Assembly: GCA_963837445.1 (NCBI GenBank)
Contig: CAWINK010000022.1
Coordinates: 434,001-498,000, forward strand
Length of the DNA: 64,000 nt
Source: JACVRW01 sp963837445
GTDB taxonomy: Bacteria; Actinomycetota; Thermoleophilia; Solirubrobacterales; Thermoleophilaceae
Reading direction: 5' to 3'
Shown: piece after piece, positions 17,471 through 26,250 of the stretch
Layout of the letters: each line of letters opens with the position of its first letter
Numbering within the stretch: the stretch's first letter is position 1
Notes under the pieces: model-generated
Told to the model about the DNA's origin: nothing
The model's database searches: none
The model's input: only the letters and a program-made list of their open reading frames with translations
Program-made: the position numbers and the translations under genes

Positions 17471-18169
17471 GTGACCGAGCAGCGCAACTACGTGAAATAC
17501 ACCTTTCTCAAGGTGGATCCGGCCTGGCGCCTGCGCTCGAGCGAGGAACGGGCGTCCGACAAGCGCGAGTTTGCCGCCGCTTGCAGCGCTTTCGGCGAGG
17601 AGCACTACCTGCGCGCCTACTCGCTCGTGGGCACACGCGGCGACACCGACCTCATGATCCGATCGATCTCGCGCACGCTCGAGCCGATTCACGAGTTGCA
17701 CGTGCTGCTGAACCAGAGCGGCCTGATGCGTCACGCCACGATCCCGCACTCGTTCCTCGCGATGACGAAGGAGTCGCCCTACTCGGACGAGCCCGACAAG
17801 CCGCTCGGCCCGCGCGAGGGAGCGGACTCGAAGTACCTGATCGTCTATCCGATGTGGAAGACCCGCGCGTGGTACCGGCTCGCGCCCGAGGAGCGCATGC
17901 GGATCATGCGCGAGCACATCGACGTGGCGAGGCGCTTCACCGGGATCGAGACCAACACCGCCTACTCGTTCGGCCTCGACGACCAGGAGTTCGTCGTCGC
18001 GTTCGACGCCGACGACCCGGCCGAGTTCCTCGACCTTGTGCACGAGCTGCGCGCGACGGAGTCGAGCACCTACACGGAGTCCGAGACTCCGATCTTCACC
18101 TGCATCCGCCTGTCGGTGGAGCGCGCGCTGGATGCTTTGGATGGGGAAGCCGTCAGGGCGCCGGCGTAG
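17471..18169 (+). CDS. hemQ: Coproheme decarboxylase HemQ (ChdC), chlorite-dismutase family
   Basis: Last enzyme of the coproporphyrin-dependent heme pathway of monoderm bacteria: decarboxylates iron-coproporphyrin III twice with peroxide to give protoheme. 232 aa, ferredoxin-like double fold. Seen: SLVGTRGDTDLMI, the reactive-tyrosine segment YPMWKTRAWY, and the proximal histidine in MREHIDVARRF. GTG start chosen at 17471, where homology begins; longer in-frame starts would run into the divergent gene. There is no clear ribosome-binding site, and the start so close to the divergent gene suggests a short leader or leaderless mRNA. Its 3' end overlaps the convergent fprA by 17 bases. Confidence 0.9.
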   Translation: MTEQRNYVKYTFLKVDPAWRLRSSEERASDKREFAAACSAFGEEHYLRAYSLVGTRGDTDLMIRSISRTLEPIHELHVLLNQSGLMRHATIPHSFLAMTKESPYSDEPDKPLGPREGADSKYLIVYPMWKTRAWYRLAPEERMRIMREHIDVARRFTGIETNTAYSFGLDDQEFVVAFDADDPAEFLDLVHELRATESSTYTESETPIFTCIRLSVERALDALDGEAVRAPA

Positions 18170-19556
18170 CGTCCTTCGCGGCCTCGAGCAGCTCCTCGAA
18201 CGAGCACAGCTTCACTCGCGGGCGCCCGTGCGGCTCTCCCGCCTCGCGCTCGGCGCGATCCACGGCCTGCCAGCCGGCGTAGCTCACGGCCTCGGGCTGG
18301 CGCTCGGCGATCAGCGCGTCGAGGGAGTCGCGGTCCGGGTGGCTCGGTGCGGCGAGGTTCTCGCCGTCGAGATCCTCGAGCAGCGCGTCCACCGTCTCCT
18401 GGGCGTCGCGCTTGTTGGTCCCGATGATGCCCGTGGGCCCGCGCTTGATCCAGCCGACCGCGTACTCGCCGGTCCGCTCGAGAATGCGGCCACGGTCATT
18501 CGGGATCACGCAGCGGCTCTCGTCGAACGGCACTCCCGGCACCCGCGTGCCGCGGTAGCCGATCGATCTGAACACCAGGCCGCAGTCCAGCTCCTCTGTC
18601 GCTTCTGTGGCCCGCGCCCTCACCGCCCCGCTCTCGTCCTCGACCAGCTCGTTGCGGACGATGCGAATGCCCTCCACGCGCTCGTCGCCGAGGATCTCCA
18701 CGGGCGACACGAGGAAGCGCAGCACGATCCGGCGTCGCTTCCCGAGCGCCTCACGGGCTGCGTACCCGCCGAGGATGTCCACGTTCTTCTTCGCGGTGGT
18801 GTGTGCCGCCTCGCTCTCGATGAAGGCCTTGGAGAGCGGGTCGAGCTCGGCGTCGCCGGGGTCCACGAACACGTCGGCGTCGGTCATCTCGCCGAGCTCG
18901 AGCAGCTCCGGGTTCGTGAAAGCGGCCTGCGCCGGCCCGCGCCGGCCGAGCACCACGATCTCGGTCACATTCGACTCCGCCATCACCTCGAGCGCGTGGT
19001 CGGCCACGTCCGTCTCGGCCAGCTCCTCGCGGGTGAGCGCGAGCATGCGGGCCACGTCGGCGGCCACGTTGCCGTTGCCCACCACCACCGCGCGCTCGGC
19101 GGAGAGGTCGAACTCGAGGTCGCGGTAGTCGGGATGGCCGTTGTACCAGGCCACGAACTCGGTGGCGGCCCAGCTTCCGGGAAGGTCCTCGCCCGGGATG
19201 CCCATGCGCCGGTCGGTCTGGGCGCCGACCGCGTAGATCACCGCGTGGTAGCGGTCCGTGAGGTCGTCGTGGGAGAGGTCGCGCCCGAGCTCGACGTTTC
19301 CGTAGAAGCGGAACTCCGGGTGCTCGGCGGTCTTCTCGTAGACGCGGCTGACCGCCTTGATGTTCGGGTGGTCGGGCGCCACGCCCGCCCGCACGAGGCC
19401 CCACGGCGTGGGAAGGCGATCGAACATGTCCACCTGGACGCACAGGTCGGGGTGCGACTTCGACTTCAGCAGGTGACCCGCTGCGTAGAAGCCGGCCGGC
19501 CCGGAGCCGACGATCGCCACTCTCAGCGGCTGCTCGGTTGTTCCAATCGCTGCCAT
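18153..19556 (-). CDS. fprA: FAD-dependent ferredoxin-NADP+ reductase (adrenodoxin-reductase type, FprA)
   Basis: 467 aa, full length. FAD motif AIVGSGPAGFYAA at the N-terminus, the family segment FDRLPTPWGLVRAGVAPDHP, NADP motif VVVGNGNVAADVARML, and the C-terminal FAD-contact region YAVGWIKRGPTGIIGTNKRD. Moves electrons between NADPH and ferredoxins, for example for P450s or Fe-S and heme enzymes. ATG start with 34 bases to the next gene. It converges on hemQ, which also belongs to iron/heme metabolism; this may be chance. Confidence 0.92.
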   Translation of the reverse strand: MAAIGTTEQPLRVAIVGSGPAGFYAAGHLLKSKSHPDLCVQVDMFDRLPTPWGLVRAGVAPDHPNIKAVSRVYEKTAEHPEFRFYGNVELGRDLSHDDLTDRYHAVIYAVGAQTDRRMGIPGEDLPGSWAATEFVAWYNGHPDYRDLEFDLSAERAVVVGNGNVAADVARMLALTREELAETDVADHALEVMAESNVTEIVVLGRRGPAQAAFTNPELLELGEMTDADVFVDPGDAELDPLSKAFIESEAAHTTAKKNVDILGGYAAREALGKRRRIVLRFLVSPVEILGDERVEGIRIVRNELVEDESGAVRARATEATEELDCGLVFRSIGYRGTRVPGVPFDESRCVIPNDRGRILERTGEYAVGWIKRGPTGIIGTNKRDAQETVDALLEDLDGENLAAPSHPDRDSLDALIAERQPEAVSYAGWQAVDRAEREAGEPHGRPRVKLCSFEELLEAAKDATPAP

Positions 19557-19590
19557 CGCGAGCCCACGAGTGTAGGCATCGCGTGGTTCG

Positions 19591-20850
19591 TTACGAGGCG
19601 GCTGGGCCCTCTGGGGCCGGATCCTGCTCCGAGGACTCGTCCTCGGCGGCGTCGCCCATAACGAGGTCGATCGCGGAGACCGTCTCGACTGACTTGAGGG
19701 TCATCGGCTCGTCTGCGGGCTCGTCCTCGGTGGACTCGTCCTCAGCGGGCTCGTCCTCAGCGGGCACGTCCTCAGCGGGCACGTCCTCGACCGGCTCGTC
19801 CTCAAGGACCGGCTCGGCGACCGGCACCGGCTCGGTCCGTGCGGCGACCACGTCATGCGCAAGCTCCTCGAGCGACGGCGTGGAGACCTCCGGAAGCGGC
19901 TCCTCGGCGACCTGCTCGTCCTCGACCGGCTCGTCGACCGTGACAAGCGCGACCGGTGAGACCGGCGGCTCGTCCTCGACGACCTCTTCCTCGACGAGTG
20001 CGAGCGGTGCCACCGGCTCGTCCTCGACCGGCTCGTCGACCTGGACCAGCACGACCGGGGCGGCGGGCTCATCCTCGACGAGCGCGACCGGGGCGACGGG
20101 CTCGTCCTCGACGGGCTCGTCCTCGACGACCTGGACCGGCTCGCCAACCTCGACCGGCTCGTCCTCCACCGTCGGCGGGTCGAACGGGCGCATCTCGGGC
20201 GCGACGGGCGCCTCAGGCGCGGCCAGGTCCGCCAGCGTGGCGGGCGGCGCGGGGCGCGCGGGAAGCGTGATGCTTGAGTCGTCCTCGACGGGCTCGTCGT
20301 CCACGACCGTCTCCTTGACGGGCATCGCAACGGGGGCGGGCGGCGCGTGGGACGTAGCCGACGCGTCCACGACGATCGTGCCTGCGGCCAGGTCACCGAG
20401 GCGCTGACGGCGCTGGCCGGTGGCCAGCATCACGATCAGGCCGACGATGTAGCCACCGATGCCGTCGACCACGCGCAGAACGGTGCGTACGGCGACCTCG
20501 CGCATCCCGGCCGGGCGGCCGTTGGCGAGCACCACGCGCAGCTTCATCAGCTTCTTGCCCACGGTCTGGCCGTCGCCGGACTCCATGGCGAAGTGGTAGT
20601 AGAGCGCCCAACCGAGGATCACCGCGCCGAGCGCGCCCCGGATCTCGCCGGTATCGCCCGACAGGGCGTCCGCGGCGAACAGGATCACCAGCGAGCCGGC
20701 AACCACGATTCCGAGGTCGACGAGAGCCGCCAGAACGCGGCGGTTGTCGAGCTTGGGACCGGCGATGGGAGCGGCAGATGCATGTGCGGTGGCATTCACA
20801 CCCACAAGATCGGCACTTGCGCCGCTGAAATTAAGGCTGCAGTGCATCAT
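19591..20850 (-). CDS. RDD-family membrane protein with long acidic repeat tail
   Basis: The N-terminal ~165 residues are an RDD domain: LDNRRVLAALVDLGIV with the defining Arg/Asp residues, three hydrophobic segments and GKKLMKLRVVLANG. The function of RDD proteins is poorly known (transport or ion homeostasis is proposed). About 240 residues of low-complexity acidic sequence follow, built from units such as DEPVEDEPVAPVALVE and PAEDEPAEDESTEDEP. The start is uncertain: the ATG at 20850 is 7 bases from the divergent ppx start, while GTG codons at 20805 or 20799 lie closer to the conserved domain. The tail may be cytosolic and disordered. Confidence 0.75.
   Translation of the reverse strand: MMHCSLNFSGASADLVGVNATAHASAAPIAGPKLDNRRVLAALVDLGIVVAGSLVILFAADALSGDTGEIRGALGAVILGWALYYHFAMESGDGQTVGKKLMKLRVVLANGRPAGMREVAVRTVLRVVDGIGGYIVGLIVMLATGQRRQRLGDLAAGTIVVDASATSHAPPAPVAMPVKETVVDDEPVEDDSSITLPARPAPPATLADLAAPEAPVAPEMRPFDPPTVEDEPVEVGEPVQVVEDEPVEDEPVAPVALVEDEPAAPVVLVQVDEPVEDEPVAPLALVEEEVVEDEPPVSPVALVTVDEPVEDEQVAEEPLPEVSTPSLEELAHDVVAARTEPVPVAEPVLEDEPVEDVPAEDVPAEDEPAEDESTEDEPADEPMTLKSVETVSAIDLVMGDAAEDESSEQDPAPEGPAAS
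19700..20315 (-). repeat. Degenerate acidic coding repeats (EDEP units)
   Basis: The DNA contains many near-identical copies of a ctcgtcctcgac/ctcgtcctcagc unit on the + strand, translated on the - strand as EDEP or DEPVEDEPV with PV, PA and LV spacers. The unit spacing is irregular. Such in-frame repeats expand and contract easily by slippage, so tail length may vary between strains. Confidence 0.7.
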
Positions 20851-20857
20851 CCCGCGT

Positions 20858-22366
20858 GTGGAGCGGGTCGCTGTCATCGACATGGGGTCCAATTCCTGGC
20901 GCCTCGTGGTGTTCGGATACGTGCCTGGGACGCCCTGGTGGAGCCTCGTGGACGAGATCCGCGAGGCGGTGCGAATCGGGGCCGGAATGGGCGATGAGGG
21001 CGTGCTCCGAGCCGACCGCGTGGACCGCGCCCTGCACACGGCCGCGGTGTTCTCGGCCTTCTGCCAGGCGACCGGCGTGGAGGACGTGGTGGCGGTCGCG
21101 ACCAGTGCGATCCGCGACGCCAGCAACGGCGCCGAGCTGCTCGCAGAGATCCAGCGCACCACCGGCCTTGAGTCCCGCGTGATCAGCGGGCGCGAGGAGG
21201 CTCACTACGGCTGGCTCGCAATGGCGAACTCCACGACGATCGAGGACGGGTTCGGCCTCGACATCGGCGGCGGCAGCATCCAGGGTCTGCAAATTCAGGA
21301 TCGGCAGCTCGTGGCGGCGGAGTCGCTGCCGCTCGGCGCGGTGCGCGTGAGCGAGCGTTTCCTTCCCGACGAGAAGGCGAGCTCGAAGCAGATGAAGGCG
21401 CTGCGCGCCCACGTTGCCGGCGAGCTCGGGCAGCTCGGCTGGTGGAGCGGAGGCGGACGGCTCGTCGGCATCGGCGGGACGATCCGCAACCTCGCCGCCG
21501 CGGCGATGAAGCGGCTCGACATCCCGGGCATCGACGTCCAGGGGTTCCAGCTCACCCGCGAGGCGCTCGAGCAGCTGATCGAGGAGCTGGCCGAGCGGCC
21601 CGCCTCGAAGCGCGCGCAGGTCAAGGGCATCAAGTACGACCGCGCCGACGTGATCCTCGGCGGCGCCCTCGTGCTCGCCACGGCGCTCGACGAGGGCGGT
21701 TTCGACTCGATCGATGTCACGGAGGCGGGCCTGCGCGAGGGCATCTTCTTCGAGCGGCTGCTCGGCGAGGGCGTGCTGTTCGACGACGTGCGCGCCGAGT
21801 CGGTGCAGAACCTCGCGCAGCGCTTCGAGCACCACGGCGAGCACGACCTGCACGTGTGGGCGCTGTCGCGCTCGATGTTCGACGGCCTTGCCGCCGCCGG
21901 CCTGCACGACTTCGGTGCCGAGGAACGTGAGCTGCTCTGGGCCGCCTGCCTGCTGCACGACATCGGCGTGGCCGTGAACTACGACGACCATCACCGGCAC
22001 TCGCACTACCTCACGCTGAACGCCGGCCTGCCGGGGTTCGATCCGCGCGAGCTGATCCTGATCGGCCTCGTGGCGCGCTACCACCGGAAGGGCGCGCCGG
22101 ACGCCTCCGAGCTCGGCGACCTCGCCCGCCCGGGCGACGACGATCGCCTGCGGCTCCTGTGCGGGGTGATCCGCCTCGCCGAGCAGCTGGAGCGCAGCCG
22201 CGACCAGGCGATCACCGACGTGCGCGTGTCGGCCAACGGTGGCGCTGTGTCGCTGGAGCCCACCACGAACCCCGCCCTGGACGCCACCGTTCCGATCTGG
22301 GCGGCGCGCCGCAACTCGGACCTGCTGGCCGAGGCGCTCGGACGCGATGTCGAGATCTCGGCTTAG
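20858..22366 (+). CDS. ppx: Exopolyphosphatase / guanosine pentaphosphate phosphatase (Ppx/GppA) with HD-like C-terminus
   Basis: 502 aa. ASKHA-type ATPase fold: phosphate-1 loop at the very N-terminus (VAVIDMGSNSWRLVVF), catalytic region SGREEAHYGW, phosphate-2 loop GLDIGGGSIQ, then GIGGTIRNLAAAA. The C-terminal ~180 residues contain HD-type motifs (LLHDIGVAVNYDDHHRHSHY). Hydrolyses polyphosphate and/or pppGpp, so it links phosphate storage to the stringent response. The GTG start at 20858 is set by the first strand; no long leader exists because the divergent RDD gene begins next to it. Its stop codon interlocks with that of the convergent FAH gene. Confidence 0.88.
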   Translation: MERVAVIDMGSNSWRLVVFGYVPGTPWWSLVDEIREAVRIGAGMGDEGVLRADRVDRALHTAAVFSAFCQATGVEDVVAVATSAIRDASNGAELLAEIQRTTGLESRVISGREEAHYGWLAMANSTTIEDGFGLDIGGGSIQGLQIQDRQLVAAESLPLGAVRVSERFLPDEKASSKQMKALRAHVAGELGQLGWWSGGGRLVGIGGTIRNLAAAAMKRLDIPGIDVQGFQLTREALEQLIEELAERPASKRAQVKGIKYDRADVILGGALVLATALDEGGFDSIDVTEAGLREGIFFERLLGEGVLFDDVRAESVQNLAQRFEHHGEHDLHVWALSRSMFDGLAAAGLHDFGAEERELLWAACLLHDIGVAVNYDDHHRHSHYLTLNAGLPGFDPRELILIGLVARYHRKGAPDASELGDLARPGDDDRLRLLCGVIRLAEQLERSRDQAITDVRVSANGGAVSLEPTTNPALDATVPIWAARRNSDLLAEALGRDVEISA

Positions 22367-23211
22367 GCGAGCCGCGTCTCGAGCACACCGAGCTGGGGCG
22401 AGCTGATCACGACCTCGTCACCCGGCTTCAGAAAGACAGTCGGGTCGCGCAGGTTTCCCACCCCCGCGGGCGTGCCCGTTGAGATCACGTCCCCGGGCTG
22501 GAGCGTCATCAGCTTCGACAGATACGCGATCAGCGCGGGCACCGAGTGGACGAGGTCCGCCGTCGAGCTCTTCTGCATCAGCTCGCCGTTCAGCGTCAGC
22601 TCGATCTCGATCCCGTCGTGCGGGCCGGCCTCGTCGGGCGTCACGAGCGCCGGACCGCAAGGCGCCGCGCCGTCGAAGGTCTTGCCCGGCATCCACTGCG
22701 GCGTCTTGAACTGGTAGTCGCGCGCCGAGAGGTCGTTCAGGAGCGTGTAGCCGGCCACGTGGTCCATGGCCCGCTCCTCCGGCACGTCCTTGCAGCGGTC
22801 GCTGATCACGAAGGCCACCTCGGCCTCGTAATCCACGCGCTCGCTCCAGGACGGAAGCGGCACGGTCGCGCCGGGCGCCGCGAGCGCGTTGCGGAACTTG
22901 GCGAAGAAGGTGGGCGTCTCGGGTGGCTCGGCGCCCTGCTCCTCCGCGTGCGCGCGGTAGTTCAGGCCGATGCAGATGATCTTTCCGGGCCGCGTGACGG
23001 GCGGAAGCAGGCGCACCCCGTCGACCGGCACGCCTTCGTCGCCGTCCACCGGCTCGACCTCGTGGAGCAGCCCTCCTTCGAGGATCGCCTCGAGCGTGCG
23101 GTCGTCGGCTCGGACGTGCGCGAACGCCTCACCCCAGATGTCGAACACGCATCCGTCGCTCAGCAACGCCGCGCGCGGATGGCCGCCGGCCTCGAAGCTC
23201 ACCAGTCTCAT
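22363..23211 (-). CDS. Fumarylacetoacetate hydrolase family protein
   Basis: 282 aa, the short FAH type. Variable N-terminal domain (1-70), then the FAH fold: GKIICIGLNYRAHAEE, metal ligands in YEAEVAFVI and LNDLSARD, and GKTFDGAAPCGP, ending DVISTGTPAGVGNLRDP. Members are divalent-metal hydrolases, isomerases or decarboxylases of 2-oxo acids (acylpyruvase, HpcE-like). It could complete homogentisate breakdown started by the genes at 56-59 kb, but it is 33 kb away and the short type does not prove fumarylacetoacetase activity. ATG start, 33 bases from a divergent ABC1 kinase gene. Confidence 0.88.
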   Translation of the reverse strand: MRLVSFEAGGHPRAALLSDGCVFDIWGEAFAHVRADDRTLEAILEGGLLHEVEPVDGDEGVPVDGVRLLPPVTRPGKIICIGLNYRAHAEEQGAEPPETPTFFAKFRNALAAPGATVPLPSWSERVDYEAEVAFVISDRCKDVPEERAMDHVAGYTLLNDLSARDYQFKTPQWMPGKTFDGAAPCGPALVTPDEAGPHDGIEIELTLNGELMQKSSTADLVHSVPALIAYLSKLMTLQPGDVISTGTPAGVGNLRDPTVFLKPGDEVVISSPQLGVLETRLA

Positions 23212-23244
23212 GGGGTCGAGAGCCTATGCGTAGTCTGGGGTCCG

Positions 23245-24627
23245 ATGGCGAAGGGCCTTCCGAAGAGCAGGGTGCGGAGGGCCGCCAAGGTGGGGCGGCT
23301 CGCCGGCGGCCAGACCGCGCGCGGCTACGCGACCAAGGCGGCGAACCTCACCCGTGGCGAGGAGGCCAGCCGCGCCGCCGTGGAGCGCCGCCAGATGGAG
23401 GCGGCCGAGCAGATCTTCGACGTGCTCGGCCAGATGAAGGGCGCCGCGATGAAGGTCGGGCAGGTGGCGTCGTTCATCGACACTGGCGCCTTCCCGCCGG
23501 AGTTCCAGGAGCGCATCCAGGCGAAGCTCGCCGAGCTGCGCGACGCCGCCCCGCGCGTGCCCTTCAAGAAGATGCGCAAGGTCATCGAGGACGACCTCGG
23601 AGAGACGCTGGACGACGTGTTCGCCGAGTTCCGCGAGGACGCCGTGGCCGCGGCCTCGATCGGACAGGTCTACCGCGCGCGCCTGCACGACGGGCGCGAG
23701 GTGGCGGTGAAGGTGCAGTACCCGGGCGTGGCCCAGGCCGTGCGCGCGGACCTCCAGAACCTCGGGCTGATCATGCGCGTGGCGAAGCGGATCGCGCCCG
23801 GAATGGACTCCAAGGCGATGACCGCCGAGATCCGCGAGCGGCTCACCGACGAGCTCGACTACGAGCACGAGGCGCAGCAGCACCGCGCGTTCGCGCGCAC
23901 CTGGCGCGGCCATCCGTTCATCTACGTGCCCTCGGTGGTCACCGAGCTGTCCACCGAGCACGTGCTGGTGAGCGAGTGGGTGGACGGGATCGGCTTCGAG
24001 GAGGTGAAGGAGCGGGACAGGGAGACACGCGACCGCTTCGGCGAGATCATCTTCCGCTTCTTCTTCGGGTCGCTCTACCGCAACGGGCACTTCTCCGGCG
24101 ACCCCCACCCCGGCAACTACAGCCTGATGCCCGACGGCCGCGTGGCGTTCATGGACTTCGGCATGACCAAGCGAGTCTCGCGCGAGGACATCGACGCCGA
24201 GGTCGAGGCGCTGCGCGCTGCCATGGACGGCGAGGTGGACGAGCTGTACCGCCGGCTCGCCGCGATGGGCTTCTTCGACCCGGACGACGAGGAGGTCACG
24301 CCCGAGGCGGTCTTCGCCCACTTCCACGACGTGACCGCCTGGTACATCGAGGATCGCGAGCTCACTGTCGATCGAGCGCTGGTCTCCCAGGTCCTGATCG
24401 ACTTCGGCGACCCGCGCTCGCGCCACTGGCAGCTCATGCGCCGCGAGACGATGCCCCCGCAGGCGATGCTCGCGCGCCGGATGGAGGCACTGACCCTCGG
24501 GGTGCTGGGCCAGCTGGGCGCCACCGCCAACTGGCACCGGATCGCCCGCGAGTGGCTCTTCGGTGACCCGCCCTCCACCGACCTGGGCGAGCTCGAGGAG
24601 CCCTTCCACACCCGCGCGGTCGCCTGA
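23245..24627 (+). CDS. ABC1/UbiB-family atypical kinase (AarF-like)
   Basis: 460 aa. All ABC1 signatures are present: KxGQ in MKVGQVASFIDTG, the alanine-rich loop AAASIGQVYRA replacing the usual P-loop, the lysine in VAVKVQYPG, catalytic DPHPGNY and metal-binding FMDFGMTKR. Family members support isoprenoid-quinone or other lipid metabolism through a small-molecule ATPase or kinase activity. There is no clear C-terminal membrane anchor, so it is probably peripheral. ATG start at 23245, before which homology ends. It is followed after 2 bases by an alkA-type gene, so the two are cotranscribed. Confidence 0.9.
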   Translation: MAKGLPKSRVRRAAKVGRLAGGQTARGYATKAANLTRGEEASRAAVERRQMEAAEQIFDVLGQMKGAAMKVGQVASFIDTGAFPPEFQERIQAKLAELRDAAPRVPFKKMRKVIEDDLGETLDDVFAEFREDAVAAASIGQVYRARLHDGREVAVKVQYPGVAQAVRADLQNLGLIMRVAKRIAPGMDSKAMTAEIRERLTDELDYEHEAQQHRAFARTWRGHPFIYVPSVVTELSTEHVLVSEWVDGIGFEEVKERDRETRDRFGEIIFRFFFGSLYRNGHFSGDPHPGNYSLMPDGRVAFMDFGMTKRVSREDIDAEVEALRAAMDGEVDELYRRLAAMGFFDPDDEEVTPEAVFAHFHDVTAWYIEDRELTVDRALVSQVLIDFGDPRSRHWQLMRRETMPPQAMLARRMEALTLGVLGQLGATANWHRIAREWLFGDPPSTDLGELEEPFHTRAVA

Positions 24628-24629
24628 CG

Positions 24630-25262
24630 ATGGCCGTCAAGGCAACGCCGAAGGTGGTGGCCGCGCTGCGCGCGGCCGACCCCGTGATGGAGCGGCTGGT
24701 GGACGAGCACGGCGCCATCGTTCGCAAGGACCTCAAGAACGACCGGCCCGGCGACGCCTACGGCGCGCTGCTGCGCTCGATCGTCGGACAGCAGCTCTCC
24801 ACCAAGGCCGCCGCCACGATCTACGGGCGCATGCTGGAGCTGTTCGACGGCCACGCCCCGAGCCCGAAGCAGCTGCTCGCGGTCGACCCGGACAGGATCC
24901 GCGCCGCGGGGCTCTCGCGCCCCAAGATCAGCTACCTGCGCGACCTCGCCGAGCACGTCGAGAAGGGTGAGCTCGAGCTCGACCACTTCGACGACATGGA
25001 GGACGAGCAGGTGATCGAGCAGCTCACCGCGGTCAAGGGCATCGGCGAGTGGAGCGCGCACATGTTCCTGATGTTCCACCTCGGCCGCCCCGACATCCTG
25101 CCCGTGGGCGACCAGGGAATCCGGCGCGCGGTCCAGGTGCAGTACCGGCTGCGCAAGATTCCCGATCCGAAGCGGCTCGAGAAGATCGCCCGCCCGTGGC
25201 GCCCGTACCGGACGCTGGCCTGCCTCTACCTCTGGAGCTCGCTGGACAACACCCCCGGCTGA
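24630..25262 (+). CDS. DNA-3-methyladenine glycosylase II (AlkA-like, HhH-GPD)
   Basis: 210 aa base-excision enzyme removing alkylated purines. HhH-GPD superfamily fold: GALLRSIVGQQLSTKAA, helix-hairpin-helix LTAVKGIGEWSAHMFLMF, then the catalytic aspartate in LPVGDQGIRRAV, and WRPYRTLACLYLWS at the end. No Fe-S cysteines. The short form lacks the N-terminal TBP-like domain of E. coli AlkA, as in many Gram-positive and archaeal relatives. Coupled to the ABC1 gene with a 2-base gap. Confidence 0.9.
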   Translation: MAVKATPKVVAALRAADPVMERLVDEHGAIVRKDLKNDRPGDAYGALLRSIVGQQLSTKAAATIYGRMLELFDGHAPSPKQLLAVDPDRIRAAGLSRPKISYLRDLAEHVEKGELELDHFDDMEDEQVIEQLTAVKGIGEWSAHMFLMFHLGRPDILPVGDQGIRRAVQVQYRLRKIPDPKRLEKIARPWRPYRTLACLYLWSSLDNTPG

Positions 25263-25302
25263 AGCGCTTGCTCTGTCCCCCTCGGACTACATTCGACGAC
25301 GG

Positions 25303-25746
25303 TTGCTGAAGAGGGCCTGGCTCGTCGTGCTGGCCGTCGTCGTCGTGGCTGGAGCCGGCGTACCGGGGGCTGGATGCGGGGGCCAGGATGAGCCTGACGC
25401 CTACACGCGGGGTGATCAGGACGCAGACATCCGCAGGGTGCAGATGCAGATCATCGGTGAGCAGATCCGGCGGAGGGAGCTTCCTCCTATCACCGCCCGG
25501 ATGTTCGACCTCAACGGCCGGTTCGACTTCCGCTTCATCGACGGCCCGAAGGGCGACGAGGACGTGATTCGAAGCGGGGCGGACGGCACCCGGGGGCCGA
25601 AGCTGCGCTGGGACCTCGATCAGGACGGGCGAGTCGGCCGTGGCGAGCGCGAGATCACCGAGCGAGAGCTCTATGACGCCACGCTGCCCGCCTACGACGA
25701 AGCTGAGCGCCGCGTGATCTCCAGCGGCGACGCGCCGGAGATCTAG
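25303..25746 (+). CDS. Putative lipoprotein with an EF-hand-like calcium loop
   Basis: Not a recognised family. 147 aa; TTG start at 25303 followed by basic KR and a hydrophobic run (AWLVVLAVVVVAGAG), then a cysteine in GAGC that could be a lipobox. Near the C-terminus DLDQDGRVGRGE matches the DxDxDGxxxxxE calcium-binding loop of EF-hand or dockerin modules. The mature protein is polar and charged. Probably exported and anchored by lipid, with calcium binding as inference. A long hairpin follows its stop. Confidence 0.6.
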   Translation: MLKRAWLVVLAVVVVAGAGVPGAGCGGQDEPDAYTRGDQDADIRRVQMQIIGEQIRRRELPPITARMFDLNGRFDFRFIDGPKGDEDVIRSGADGTRGPKLRWDLDQDGRVGRGEREITERELYDATLPAYDEAERRVISSGDAPEI

Positions 25747-25754
25747 CTAATGCG

Positions 25755-25799
25755 CCTCGGCGGGTGACACGGCCGTCAGCCGTGGGCAACCCGCCGAGG
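25755..25799. terminator. Nested hairpin between convergent genes
   Basis: Outer arms CCTCGGCGGGT (25755-25765) and ACCCGCCGAGG (25789-25799) are perfectly complementary; inside, CACGGC (25768-25773) pairs with GCCGTG (25779-25784). It starts 8 bases after the stop of the + lipoprotein gene and faces the end of the - Fe-S carrier gene, so a bidirectional terminator is the natural reading. No U-tract. Confidence 0.7.
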
Positions 25800-25845
25800 T
25801 CGCGTGCGTTTGCGCAGCCGTCCCAGTGGACGTCGCGCTCGGTGA

Positions 25846-26205
25846 TTAGACCGAGGCGCCGCAGCTCGGCTCTTCTTCCGCAACGCGGAAGGAGGAGCCG
25901 CAGCCACACGAGGCGACTACATTCGGATTCGAGACCTCGAAGCCGGAGCCCATGAAGCTCTCGGTGAAGTCGACGGTTGAGCCGTCGACGTACTGCATGC
26001 TCGCGGGGTCCACCAGGACCCGGATGCCCGCGATCTCGAAGACATGGTCATCGTCACGCTTCTCGTCCAGTGCGAGCGCGTACTGGAAGCCGGAACAACC
26101 GCCTCCCTTGACGCCGACCCGCAGGCCGACGACGTCGCCCTCGGCACCCTGGCCGGACATGAACTCGGCGACCTTCTCCGCCGCAATGTCGGTGAGGTTG
26201 ACCAT
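25846..26205 (-). CDS. erpA: A-type iron-sulfur cluster carrier (ErpA/IscA/HesB family)
   Basis: 119 aa. Three conserved cysteines: one in GGGCSGFQY and two in SCGCGSSF near the C-terminus. These ligate a transferred [2Fe-2S] or [4Fe-4S] cluster. Start at 26205 (MVNLTDIAAEKV) is where homology begins. It is divergent from bolA and grxD with 45 bases between starts, so the three genes form one Fe-S/BolA/glutaredoxin locus, a known functional association. The frame could also be named sufA-like; ErpA is the usual actinobacterial assignment. Confidence 0.9.
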   Translation of the reverse strand: MVNLTDIAAEKVAEFMSGQGAEGDVVGLRVGVKGGGCSGFQYALALDEKRDDDHVFEIAGIRVLVDPASMQYVDGSTVDFTESFMGSGFEVSNPNVVASCGCGSSFRVAEEEPSCGASV

Positions 26206-26250
26206 CTGCCCAGATTGTATCGGCGTCGGCGTCAGTACTCTGGATACCCC

